NCBI GenBank assembly: GCA_020465985.1
Contig: JAANYP010004863.1
Location: 1 to 64,000 of the forward strand
From: Centrapalus pauciflorus
Lineage: Eukaryota; Streptophyta; Magnoliopsida; Asterales; Asteraceae
Direction of reading: 5' to 3'
DNA: 64,000 nt
The notes under the pieces: generated by a model
Database searches by the model: none
The model's input: only the letters and a program-made list of their open reading frames with translations
What the model was told of the DNA's origin: nothing
Shown here: positions 44,900 through 56,396 of the stretch, in pieces
How the letters are laid out: each line of letters begins with the position of its first letter
Numbering within the stretch: position 1 is the stretch's first letter
Position numbers and translations under genes: made by a program

Positions 44900-46723
44900 A
44901 AGTACAAAACTTAAATTTCTCTTTTCAGAGTTCATATTTGATTCCATGTTTCGCTGTTTGATCATTTTAGAAATTCTGACTTATCATTCATATCTTTAAT
45001 ATGTGAGCTTCTTGCTTTATGCCATAATCAATTCACATAATAACTCAATACATGAGTTAGCTCATATATCTCTTTCTTTTGCTCTTGAGCCAATTATGGC
45101 TTTTTAAATCTTTCATCTGTATTATTGTAAAATTTTCATTTATATATTCACTTTATGGATTTTTGAGATTTAACTTTATATCTCATTCCATTCAGCTAAT
45201 ATCTCTATATATTAGTGGGTTCATATCTCTTTTTCATTTGCTCTTGAATTAACTATAGAGCTTTCCGGGAGTCTGATATCTGTACTTTATGCTTCTTTCA
45301 TTGATGATGTTTCACTCATCAATCGCTTAGCTGATTTTTCTGACTTGTGCTGACTTGCTATGCAGACTTATGATTTTCTTAGCTCTGACAATAAATCAAT
45401 CTTCCGGCGCAATATCCGGAGCCAAGTCTTCATGTAACGACTCCATCTTACCAATCTTGGTCTCAAATTGCGCTGCCATATCCGCTAAATCTTTTATGTA
45501 AGCAATCTCTCGAGAAGCAAAATCCTCCAAGAAGATCGTGTGTTTAGAAGCCGAGAATGAGATTGAGGCGAAATATTGAAATGTCGCATTTTAAAACTCG
45601 CCGAACCAAACAAGAGTTCGAACAGAGAATTCAAAGTTTGGAGTTACGATCGTCCACATCTTCTTCGCAATGGTTTTAGCAGTTAAGAGATATTTCAGGC
45701 AATTCGAATATGATCAAGAACTTGAAGAGATCATACGCTTCAAATCTTTCAGCGAATAGGGAATACTAACGAGATGAAAAACAAACGTTATACAAAAATC
45801 GAATTCCAAGGAAATGATTTGATAGAACTCAACAATTAACTTAGGCTTTCTCGGTGTGATTCGTTAGATATAACGGCAGCATCTGTTATTGAAGTCAGAT
45901 CTCGAGTTACCAGAGTTCCGAAACCGTCTCCACGACCATTTACATCATCTTCTACTTTATTGCCATCGCCTTCCTTTATTAATTTACTGTGTAATTCGGT
46001 CAAGAGGCTTTGACAAAACAATAATCTTTAATTCTGTTTAATTATAGGTATAGACTTAGGTTTGAATCTTCATTGGTGAATTTCTGATTTTGAATTACTT
46101 TACTATTTTGACGGAAGCTTTTCATTTTATTTGCATTTAGATGGAATAAGAATTCCATTTTAGATATCTCACTAGTCTCGCGTCGACATAATGAGAATCC
46201 ATCACTTCATTTATTTTGACATATATGAGCATTTCATTGGTCATTTATGACCAATCGCTTGATTTCACGAATATCTCAATCTATTTCTTTATCACTCTCG
46301 CTTTGTGCCTCTGACTTCTTTGATTCTCACTCAAGTTGTCCTCGGGCGTTTGTCAATTTGATTCAATTACTTTTCTCATTAATATTTATTGGATCAACTA
46401 CTTCTACCTCTGTCTCATTATAAGACACGCTGTAATCTTTCAGATTACAAGGTTTACAAAGTAGCTTGTGTTTTGGATTATATTTCAATTTCTCTTGGTT
46501 TTGAATTATACACTATTCAGATTACAATACCTATATTGTCTATAGGTATTATTTCTTATTGGAAATGTATTTATATCGTAATTTCAACTGATACGACCCA
46601 TATGTCATCCGCATTATTCACTATCGATGACAGGGTTGTACAGTTAACTTACTAATTATGTTGGAATTGGAATTCATATGGTAACGGAATTAAATCAATT
46701 TAGCATATAAGAAAAACTTAGTA
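44900..46723 (-). other. Filler between gag and the pol remnant; possible captured gene pieces
   Basis: No retroviral enzyme motif is seen. Minus-strand frames at 45836-46021 (61 aa, ends SNESHRESLS) and about 45405-45590 (helical, includes FLEDFASREIAYIKDLADM and FETKIGKMESLHEDLAPD, stops at TGA) have balanced composition and could be parts of a captured host gene. I do not recognise them. The rest is low-complexity T-rich sequence with many (C/T)TCATATCTC motifs. Confidence 0.4.
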
Positions 46724-47968
46724 TTAGTTACCATTGTGGTCTTTTGGCGTCTCTGGTGTCTCCTCTGCATCCTCAGCAGTTATATGGAAAGCTCGCGCCT
46801 TTGCTGTAGGTATCAGTGTAGTACTTTGTTGGATTGCTCTGCCAACTGGTTGTTCCTGATTAGTAAGCACACGTGCATTTGGGCAATGTTTGGCATAATG
46901 TCCACGCTCACCACAGTTGTAGCATACGTCGTTTCTTTCTGGGCACTCATCGCTTCCATGTCCAATCCGGTTACAAGTGTAACAGGTCACATCTCTAGGG
47001 TTGCAGCGTCCGCTATGAAATTTGTTACAACGTTTACACAGTCGTGCTCCTGACTGTATGGAATAAACTCTTGTCTTCTGAGGCGTAGAGGATGCTTGTG
47101 ACTGCTGCTGACTGGACTTTGATGAACCGAAGAATCTACCAGATTTCTGTTTCTTAGGTGGAGATGGACATGTAGGACTTATAGCCATCATAACGGGTTC
47201 ACAACTAGAATCTGTGAATTCCCGCTCCACCATTCTTGCTGCTTCCACTATACTGAGATACGTCGTGAACTTTATGCTGCTCATTTGTCTTCTATATATT
47301 GGATTTAGACCTAGTCTGAATCGGTTTATCTTACGCTCTTCTGTTGCTACTTGATATGACGAGTAGCCGCAAAGTCTCGAGAACTCATGTTCATATTCAT
47401 CTACGGTCTTAGTTCCTTGTTTCAATTGCATCAACTGCATCTCGAGTTCGTCTTGTTTGTCTGTTGGACAATATTTGGCGTTGAACATCTCCAAGAACTG
47501 CTCCCAATCCAATGTCGTAATTGCTTCCTCACCATAGATGCTCCTTTGTGTTTTCCACCAAGCTCTAGCAGCTCCAACGAACAGTGCTGTAGCAAACTTA
47601 ACTCTATTGCTGTCCAGACATTCTGAGATACTGAAGATCTCTTCAGTATGACTTACCCAATCTAACGCTTTTATTGGATCTACTGTGCCTTCAAACATCA
47701 TAGCACCACTCGCTTTGAAGTCTTTAAATCTACAGCCTTTAGGCTGCACAACTCGCTTATTGACATGCTCATTATCTGAATCTGATTCGCTTGACTGTTC
47801 AGTTTGTTTCTTTTTATGTTTACTTCTCTTTTCAGTTTTCTTTATTGATTCAATTTGCTCTAGCATAAACTTGTTTTGTTGCTCATTATTCTGGGTTATT
47901 AGTTGTTGCATCATTTCCAGGACTTGCTCTGGGGTCATGCCACCTGATGGTCCACCTTCTCCTGACAT
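46724..47968 (-). CDS. Gypsy gag polyprotein, 414 aa, two zinc knuckles
   Basis: The minus-strand ATG at 47966-47968 starts MSGEGGPSGGMTPEQVLEMM, about 190 bp inside the primer-binding site. Residues about 45-75 are Lys- and Ser/Asp-rich. The retrotransposon gag (capsid) domain spans roughly 85-235, with ARAWWKTQR, WEQFLEMFNAKYCP and VDEYEHEFSRLCGYSSY. Two CCHC knuckles follow, CYTCNRIGHGSDEC (~330) and CYNCGERGHYAKHC (~348), for RNA binding. It ends at TAA (46724-46726) about where protease would begin. The frame is intact in an element lacking enzymes, so it could only act with products of a related element. Confidence 0.93.
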   Translation of the reverse strand: MSGEGGPSGGMTPEQVLEMMQQLITQNNEQQNKFMLEQIESIKKTEKRSKHKKKQTEQSSESDSDNEHVNKRVVQPKGCRFKDFKASGAMMFEGTVDPIKALDWVSHTEEIFSISECLDSNRVKFATALFVGAARAWWKTQRSIYGEEAITTLDWEQFLEMFNAKYCPTDKQDELEMQLMQLKQGTKTVDEYEHEFSRLCGYSSYQVATEERKINRFRLGLNPIYRRQMSSIKFTTYLSIVEAARMVEREFTDSSCEPVMMAISPTCPSPPKKQKSGRFFGSSKSSQQQSQASSTPQKTRVYSIQSGARLCKRCNKFHSGRCNPRDVTCYTCNRIGHGSDECPERNDVCYNCGERGHYAKHCPNARVLTNQEQPVGRAIQQSTTLIPTAKARAFHITAEDAEETPETPKDHNGN

Positions 47969-48154
47969 AGCTCTGAAATTAAAATCACTAAGTATTTAGA
48001 TCATTAGGCTAGTACATTGTACCCTTTCATGCCCCGTCCTACTAGTCTCTGAAACCTATCTTAGTTCAAGCCATCCTGTCATGATTGATACTATAGCATT
48101 GCACAAGTTTGAGATCATGTATTACACGTAATACAATGATTCCCTCAAACTATT

Positions 48155-48166
48155 GCTCTGATACCA
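48155..48166 (-). other. Primer-binding site, initiator Met-tRNA type
   Basis: TGGTATCAGAGC on the minus strand begins four bases inside the 5' LTR. It fixes the element's orientation as minus. Confidence 0.9.
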
Positions 48167-48170
48167 TTCC

Positions 48171-50481
48171 TGTAAGACCCTCTGATTTCTCAAAGGTCTC
48201 AAGTCAAGGCCCAGTAGCAACGCAATATCAATCATGAAACTAAGATAAAATTAACAATAGCGGAAATAAAGTTAATTACAAACAGAGACAGAATTTTAAG
48301 TAGCAAAGTACAAACATCTAGACTATTACATCAAAGCACAAATATAAACTAAACCCGAACCCCAAAGCTAAATCATCATCCAAATTCCAAGGTGTTGAAA
48401 CAGGTTCTATTGCACTTCAAGCTCTTTCAAAGTCCTGACCTATGAACTAGGTCCAGTCAATCCTTTGCCTTTACCTGAAAAATAATGCAACAACGGGTAA
48501 GCTTATTTGCTTAGTGAGAATGTAGAATTTCACATTTAACATGCAATTATGAACGCGGAAGCACATGCACTGCACTCGGCTCATGCACGGCTCAGCTCTA
48601 TATGCACTGCACTAGGCTCATGCACAGCTCAATCTCGAAGGGTCATTGGCCAATTAATGCTCTTTTGATGCGCGACTTTTGCTCAGCTCCCAGTTATAAA
48701 ACTGTTGTTGCTCTTGAGACTTTTAGACAAATTCATAAGGAATGCTCGGATGATGATAAATCCATACACACGCATCATTAGTGGGGATCAGCCACGTACT
48801 GGGCTAGCTACCAGTAAAAGCTCTATATGGATATCATCGGAATGCTCAGCTCTAGCTACCCTCTGTGCTTTCATCACGTAAATCAGCACATCATAAGCCT
48901 AACATTAACCCAACACTGAGCAATAGTGATGGTGTTAAGCTTAACAATCAAATGACTCGTCAAAGAATCGAATCTAGAAGAAGAAATACTCAGCTCAACA
49001 AATCATAGTAAATATACTATGACAATATTTCAATAAGCTCAAGATCAGAATATCAATAAATCAGAATCATGCAACAAAAGTCTCAATTCACATAATATGC
49101 AGTTAAAATGAAATCTACAACTCACAGTTACTGGCTATTTGTGCTCTTTTAGTTTCTGGCTCTGGCTCTGTTGCTCACAATCTGTAGTGGATAGAACCAC
49201 TATCTGATTTATATCAGACTTTCAGATGCTCGACATTTTGCTCGTTGCTCAATCTGTTATTAATATCATTTCTGATATTTATTAGCTCTTATATCATCTG
49301 AATAATATATATTCAGTGTTCATCATTTATGCTCAAGATTCATTCGTTGGTCTTTGATCTCACAATCTTATATTTTGAATCATAAAAACCACATCCGGAT
49401 TAGGACCATCCGAATTCGGACCATCCGAATTCGGATCATCCGAATTCGGTTCTAGGTCATCCGAAATGGTACATCCGAAGTTGGTCCAAATGATTCATTC
49501 GAACTAGCATCATCCGAAATGGGCCATCCGAACTCGGGTCATCCGAGTTCGGACCACCTTCTGTCCGAAATGGTGCTTCATCCAAAATATCTGAATTTAA
49601 GTTTTTTTGTCCGAAGTACAGATCCGAAATGGGCTACATCCGAATTCGGTCTCATCCGAATTCGGATCCCGAGTCTTTATAATTTTCCAGAAATTGTTCT
49701 TGGTGTTCTTGGTGTTCTTCATACGGATTTTATTAATAATTATCAAACTTTCATCTTTATCAACATGCAATGAAATATATTGATGTAATATCACTTTTTG
49801 AGTGTTTTTATACTAATTTCCCTATTAATAACATCATTAATTTGTCAAGATCGTCCAAAAATATGCAAGTTTTTGTCAAAAACATATATTTTCATAAAAA
49901 ATCAAATTTCTTGCTTATTCGAACGATCTAACCTCAGATTATTGTTTCTGTTTCATCTATTATCATAAATTTATCATAATCTACAAAATTCTTATACATG
50001 CAACAATAATTTCATAATTTAATTTCTTTGGTTTCGGTTTTTACATAAAACCGAACCAAATTTCGAAATTACACTAAAGATTACCTTGAAATCTTGTAAA
50101 TGCTTGTTGTTTGCTTCTTGTAACCTTCTCTTGACTTCAATGTATCAATTAATCACAAATTTATAAACCATTTTGATGAATTCTTGAAGGACCGAATGTA
50201 GAGAGAGAAAGAAGAGAGAGAGAGAGTTAATTGTTTTTAATGATCTTAAATGATCATTTTCAAGGTTTATATATAAACTTTGGTTAAATTTGCTATTTAA
50301 CCCATTAAACTTTTGTATTTTACATATCTTTTAATTTACTCATCTTTGATAATTAATATCATATATATAATTTAAATAAATATTTTCAAACTTAAATAAC
50401 TTACATCATAAATAATGTAATAAAATTACATTATTATCTCAAAATCAGATATTTAGTTGGGCTAAAAGTTGGGTTGTTACA
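48171..50481 (-). repeat. 5' LTR of the gypsy element
   Basis: 2311 bp, the partner of 42430-44727. The 13-bp length difference includes an extra GGTGTTCTT copy near 49700 and a GA-run change near 50215. Confidence 0.95.
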
Positions 50482-50584
50482 GAATAACAATTCTCTTTCA
50501 AACAAAACATCATATATCACTGAAGTAATATGTTTTCCATTAGAATTGTCATTGAATAAAAATTTCATTCCTATGTATGTTCAC

Positions 50585-51140
50585 TCATACCTATCATATC
50601 GACCCAAAATCACCTACCCTGCCTATATCTTATCCACCCAATCCATCCTCACCTCATCCACCCTACCCCATCACCCATACCCTATCCTACCATCAATCTA
50701 CTCATCCAACTAAACTAACAACTTCTTTTTCCACCCTTATATTACACTCATTCTACTGTATCACATCCCATCTCACCCACCCATCCTGCCCAACTACCTT
50801 ACCATATCACCAATCTACACAACCAACAAATTTATCATATATTTTCTCACATTTATATTACACCAATCCTATCTATCACCCCACCCACCTTACCATATAG
50901 TCAATCTACTTATTCATCAAACTTACAACATATCTTTCCACTCTTATATACCCACCATACCATGTCTTATCCATATATCAACCTTATTCCCTACCCTACC
51001 TTACCACCGATCTACTCACCAATCAAATCTTTTCCTACCTTACATTACACATATCTCAATCCTATATTTAACCCGTCACACCTAATCCTACCCCAGCCAT
51101 ATCATTCCTACATGACACCTAGCCCATCTTAACCCCACAA
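50585..51140 (+). repeat. G-poor pyrimidine/adenine tract (CCTACCC/TATCCACC-type)
   Basis: For about 550 bp the plus strand has almost no G and is built from irregular ACC, CATCC, TACCC and CTTATC motifs. It is not a clean tandem repeat and has no credible ORF. It lies in the right remainder of the interrupted TIR element. Confidence 0.7.
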
Positions 51141-51624
51141 CATTGAATACTATTTTGCTTTTGTAGTAAACATTAATATTAAAGGTTATCATTATAAGAC
51201 TTTTGTTTTATGAATTTACGAAAAAAATTATTTTATAAAGAAAAATAATTATTTAATGAAGAAAAAAATAAAAAAGAACATACTTTTAAGATGTTTTTAT
51301 CATCAAAAAATTTTTTGAAAATTTATTAATAATATTTTTTGGTCATTTGTCACAATCATATTTCAATTCCTTTGACAGATTTATAAACCAAACCGAAAAC
51401 AGCAAACGAATAGAACCTGGATTTTATTACTTTCCTGGCAACTAAACAAACTAAAAAATTTGGATTCAGACAAATTTTATTCCGTTCTGTATTCCATTCC
51501 TTTGACACATTTCACTCCTGGTGTAAACAATCTGTGAACCAAACGCTGCCTAAGTATTCAAAGGATAAATGGAATAGAGGGGTATCAATTCTGGTCTATT
51601 CAAGCAAACAGATTGATGACTAAA

Positions 51625-52694
51625 GGGATAAATTCATACAAATGTATGCTACTTTACTGAAATTATCATATGACTAATGTAGTTCTTTTTTTACCTGGAT
51701 GATACTCGTACTTCGGTTTTATTATTGATATGGTACATTAGGTGACTAGTTACCGGTTCTACCGGTAAAACTCTATTTTTTAATATATTAATTTTGGGAT
51801 AAAGTCGTACAAATGTATGCTACTTTACTGAAATTATCGATATGACTAATGTAGTTTTTTTTACCCGGATGATATGTGTACTTGGAATTTATTGTTGATA
51901 TGGTACATTTGGTGACCTGTGGTTACATTTATGGAATCGATTCCGATTTCGTGCAAGCATATTGTGTTTATAGGTGTTTGATGGTTAACATTTTGAAATC
52001 ATATGTACCACGAGTTTGGGATTAGGTTCAAGCATCAATTTCGACTTCCTTTACTGCATTGATTTCACTTTATTGGTTTTGATTTTGAACGATTGGGTTC
52101 AGGTTTCACAAGATTTATGGTTCAAAATCTACTCGATTGCTGAGCTAAATATTTCAATCTCGATTTCGATTTCGATTTTGTTATGTTTAAGGTTGTAGAT
52201 TCGGATTTAAATATCTGGGTTTTTATGTCCATTATCTGGGTTTTTTAGTTTCAAGTTGAACATTCTAGAAAATAATAAATAACAACAACAACAACAATAA
52301 TGATAAAGTAAGTGACATGTCATATAAAATATGTTATGTCATCGTTTGAATCAATAAAAACCGTCATGTCAGCATATTTAGCGGTCATAGGTAACATATC
52401 GACAGGTCATCTTTGAGTACAAGTACCATCAAATTAAAAGAAAAAGTAAGTTAGTCATATCGATAATTTCAGTAAAGTAACATACATTTGTATAACTAAT
52501 GTAAGTGTCATGTCATAAAGAAATATGTCATGTCATCGTTTGAATTAGCAAAAACCAACATGTCAGCATAGTCACCGGTCATACGTAATCGATAGGTCAC
52601 CTTTGAGTACAACTACCATCCGGTTAAAAGAAAACGTAAATTAATCGTATCGATAATTTCTGTAAAGTAACATACATTTGTATGCCTTTAGCCC
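51625..52694. mobile_element. TIR element with each end present twice
   Basis: GGGATAAATTCATACAAATG starts at 51625 and a second copy starts about 171 bp later (51796). Inverted copies end near 52493 and at 52694 (GTATGCCTTTAGCCC). Each copy continues with similar sequence (TACTTTACTGAAATTATCGA, then a GATATGGTACATT or GTGACCTATCGAT segment). The centre (51940-52290) is unrelated. No TSD was found; the superfamily is unknown. Confidence 0.7.
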
Positions 52695-53025
52695 ATTAAA
52701 AGACAAAGTTTAACATAATTTTGATATTTTTTAAAAATTAATTTGTTTAATACATCATATTCTAGAATTTTATTTTTCTAGAATAAATTATGTTCTATTT
52801 TATTTTCTTAATACGAGTCATTTTTATAGATATGGTTATTTGACCCGTCGGGTTAAAATTGCCACCCATTTAGAGCTCATAAGTTATTTGAGTAGGATAG
52901 ATGTCATCTGTGATGTGACATGAGGGGTTGGGAACACCCTCCCCTCATCCTATGATACCACCAAAATTTCATCCCCTTCGAGGGTTCAATGCCATTGAAA
53001 GATGAGTTATGAACATATTTTTGTG
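52695..53025. other. Intergenic sequence, no gene
   Basis: I see no ORF, RNA gene or element ends here. Confidence 0.55.
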
Positions 53026-53034
53026 TTTAAGTTT

Positions 53035-53341
53035 GAGTTTATTATGAAAAAACCAACATGTTTTCACGTTTTTTGCGTTTTCGTCCCTTCATGTTATTTT
53101 TTTCCATAAAAAACCTCAAGTTATTCTTTTCTTATTGGTTTAGTAAAATTTGGACATTAGAACCCGGTTTTTCAAGTTTTTAAAACCCGGTTCACAAATT
53201 ATAACCGGGGTCTAATGTCCAAAATTTCACTAAACCAATAAGAAAAGAATAACTTGAGGTTTTTTATCGAAAAAAATAACATGGAGGGACGAAAACGTAA
53301 AAAACGTGAAAACATGTTGTTTTTTTTTCATAATAAACCCT
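53035..53341. mobile_element. Foldback MITE of Mutator type, 307 bp, TSD TTTAAGTTT
   Basis: The arms GAGTTTATTATGAAAAAA... and the inverted GGGTTTATTATGAAAAAA are nearly perfect over about 140 bp each. The centre is AACCCGGTT-rich. The 9-bp TSD TTTAAGTTT is exact (53026-53034 and 53342-53350). A transcript would form a long hairpin. Confidence 0.92.
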
Positions 53342-53583
53342 TTAAGTTTTGAGTGAGATAGAATGATGATCATAGCGATAGTTTTATTGGGATAGAAATT
53401 AAGATGAAAAAGATTGAAAACAGAAGAAGATGATATCATCTTGATTTGATAAGTGAGATGAAGAGATGAAAAGATTAAGAACGGTGACAGTGATATATTA
53501 TATATACATGGTGCATATTAAACTATTTGAGCGATTCATTATTCATGTAATATATTATTATTGAGATGAATTATTATATTTTA

Positions 53584-55135
53584 GAGTAAATTAAATAAAT
53601 GGTCCCTGTGGTTTATAGTAAATTACACGTTTCGTACCTAATTTTAAAAAATTATACTGGTAGTCCATATTTTGAAACATTGTCACACTTTTAGTCCCTA
53701 ACAAACTCAATTTTTTAAAAATTTCAATTTTACCATTATAATTTAATTTCACAATTGGTCCCTAATTAATTAATTTAGTTATTGTATGTTTTATTATTTG
53801 TATATTTATAATTGTTTACTTAATAAATAATATTTTACTTATTAGTATAATAATTTAATTACAATTTATTTATGTGATTTACCTATGCATTAATAAGCTT
53901 ATTCTTGTTGTTGTTGTTGTTGTTATCTACATTAATTCGTTTTGACAAAAATATTTATTTTATTATTAATTTTCATTTTAAAAAGATTTTCCATTTATCA
54001 ATGTATTTAATTAATTTACGCTTCTTATTTTCCTATATTAATTTTTAAATACTATTAATATTGTTTTTGAAATTGTAAACATGAAAATTATGTAAATTCA
54101 TTTAAATTCATTTAAAAATTTTAAAAATCATTCATTTTTATTTTATAGATTTATATTAGTAGAGTATTGTATATTCTAAATATGAAATAGTGTTAGTACA
54201 GTTGTATTATTTCTAATTAAATTTAACAAAAGTTTTAGCATTTTAAAATTTTTAATAGTGTAACATAGGGTTGTAAAACGAATCAAACGTTAATAAAATA
54301 CCATTGTTTGTGTTCGTCCGGTTCGTTTACAGCACTAGTGTAACATATCACTTCGTTTAATAAATGAACGAAGATAACGAACTTCCCGCAACGGTTCGTC
54401 GAACGTTTGATTTGTTCCCAGTCCTATGTTACACTCATAAAAATTTTAAAATGCTATAAAATTACAAGCTTGTAAAAGTTTATTAGTAAATAATACAATT
54501 TACTAACACTATTTTATATGTAGGATATACAATAGTCTACTAATAAAATTCCATATAATAAAAATGAATGATTTTTAGAATTTGTAAATAAATGTACATA
54601 TTTTTCATGTTAAGACATTCAAAAGCAACATTAATAGCATTAAAAAATAAATATAATAAGATAAGAATGGTAAATTAATAAATATATAGATGGATGGATG
54701 GAAAAATTATAAAACAAAAACTAATAAAAAATAAATATTATCGTCAATACGAATGAGTATTGATGATGATGAAGAAAATAATAATAATAATATTAATAAT
54801 ATTAATAATATTAATAATGATAAAACTTATTAATACATAGGTAAAATACATAAATAAATTGTGATTAAATTATTATACTAGTAAGTAAAATATCATTTAT
54901 TAATTAAACAATTATAGATATACAAATAACTATACATAATAAACTAAATTAATTAATTAGGGACCATATGTGAAATTAAATTATGAGGGCACAACTGAAA
55001 TTTTAAAAGATTGAGTTTTTAGGGTTGAAAGCGTGACAAAATTTCAAAATATGGACAACCAATATAATTTTTTAAATTTAGGGACGAAATCTGCAATTTG
55101 CTATAAACCACATGGACCATTTATGTAATGTACTC
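53584..55135. mobile_element. Mutator-like giant foldback, 1552 bp, TSD T(A/G)TATTTTA
   Basis: Terminal repeats of about 215 bp (left GAGTAAATTAAATAAATGG, right inverted GAGTACATTACATAAATGG) continue inward as inverted similarity to a centre near 54340, so almost the whole element is a palindrome. The flanks TATATTTTA (53575-53583) and TGTATTTTA (55136-55144) match at 8 of 9 bases. The centre holds a GTTCGTTTA/TAAACGAAC segment like that inside the hAT element at 19338. No ORF. Confidence 0.85.
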
Positions 55136-55152
55136 TGTATTTTATTTTAGTA

Positions 55153-56358
55153 CTAGTTTATAACCCACGTATTACGTGGATATTTTTAATTAAATTTATT
55201 TATATAAAATCTATTTGAGTAAAAATAAAAACATACAAAAATAATAATTGTGTTTATTTTTTAATATTGATAGTTTAAAAACTAGAGTATATTTATCTTT
55301 TATAAAAATATTAAATTGTATTTATCTTTTATTTTTTATAAGTTGTAATTATCTTTTTGGTGAACGTAGAGGTGACACGTGACATTTGATGTTTTCCTTT
55401 ATTATACATAATAATAATAATTTCCACAACTAATTCAAAATTTTACATTTGGATCTAGTTATGATTATTATGGATAATAATGATAGATATTTATTTTAGG
55501 TAAACATTGATTTTAAATGTTACAAAATCTAATTTATTACTAATTAATTAATGAAAAAAATAAAGTCAAAATTTAATACAATTAAGTTAAGGTATTAAAT
55601 TTGGAAAAAGAGGTGGAAATTTTTTTTTCTTGTATTGTAGAAGTGACATATGACATGAATTGTTTTGTTTTATTATAATATATAGCTTAATCAACCCATG
55701 TATTACATGAGTTGATTTAGAAAATACATATTTTTTTATATTTTAATAAATTATTATAAAATTTATATATAATTAAAATAAAAAAATTGAAAGCTAGTTA
55801 AAATAAAGATAAAAAAACACTTAGTTGTTTGATATTATATAAAAAAATATTATTATATTGTATTATTGAAAACAGATAATATGTGTTTGCAGAAAATGTT
55901 TCTTTTAATTTTTATTAATTTCAAATATGAAATATCAATGTAAGAAATAAAAAAAATTCAATTATGTGAATGTGTATATATTTTGAAAATGGTTAAATAT
56001 AAAAGTGGAATATTATAAAAACAACAATCAAAATGTATCATATTCACAATTGAAGTTTTATCAATTAAATTTTAAATCTTGTTAACAAAAGAATTAACAA
56101 AAAATTTTAACTTTATTTACTACACTTCTACATTTAAATCTGAATTTTTACGTTTGAATTTAACTATGATCATTAAGGATAATAATAACACATATTTATT
56201 TTAGGTAAATATTAATTTAATATTAATTCATTAATGAAAAATTAAAATCAAAATTTAATGTAATTACGTTAAGGTAGTGAATTTGGAAAATGAATTAAAA
56301 AATGACATATGTATAATTATTGATTTTAATTAAGGGTATAAGAGACATTTCATAAAGA
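55153..56358 (-). mobile_element. Helitron-like block, minus strand, copy 1
   Basis: On the minus strand the 3' end is CTAG (55153-55156) followed by T. It is preceded by the hairpin CCACGTAATACGTGG, identical to that of the Helitron at 59017. A second hairpin (ATCAAC...CATGTAATACATG, 55690-55717) and internal start-like sequence (AATAAAGGAAAAC...GTCACGTGTCAC, 55370-55415) suggest a composite of at least two Helitrons. No Rep/helicase coding sequence is present. Confidence 0.65.
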
Positions 56359-56396
56359 ATTATAGATATACAAATAATTATACATAATAAACTAAA

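Larger units (their letters stand above)
42430..50481 (-). mobile_element. Ty3/gypsy chromovirus (Tekay/Del-like), pol-deleted, TSD GAATA
   Basis: Minus-strand element with LTRs at 48171-50481 (5') and 42430-44727 (3'), a Met-tRNA primer-binding site at 48155-48166 and the TSD GAATA (42425-42429 and 50482-50486). Gag (46724-47968) is intact and a fragment of the pol C-terminus (44753-44875) remains. Protease, RT, RNase H and integrase cores are missing and replaced by about 1.8 kb of other sequence. LTRs of over 2 kb starting TGTAACAAC and the CTTCGGGGACGAAG motif before the 3' LTR fit Tekay/Del chromoviruses. By eye the LTRs differ at about 15 bases plus a 9-bp tandem copy, so insertion is recent. 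Confidence 0.9.
42354..51550. mobile_element. TIR element interrupted by the gypsy element
   Basis: GGGCTCGTTTGGTT (42354-42367) and, inverted at the other end, GGCAGCGTTTGGTT (51537-51550) look like terminal inverted repeats of a MITE-type DNA transposon. The gypsy element at 42430-50481 lies between them. The right remainder (50487-51550) includes a G-poor tract. No TSD was established, so the superfamily is unknown. Confidence 0.4.

Noticed and set aside
46736..47999. Plus-strand ORFs across the gypsy gag
   Set aside because: They are antisense shadows of the intact minus-strand gag with its zinc knuckles.
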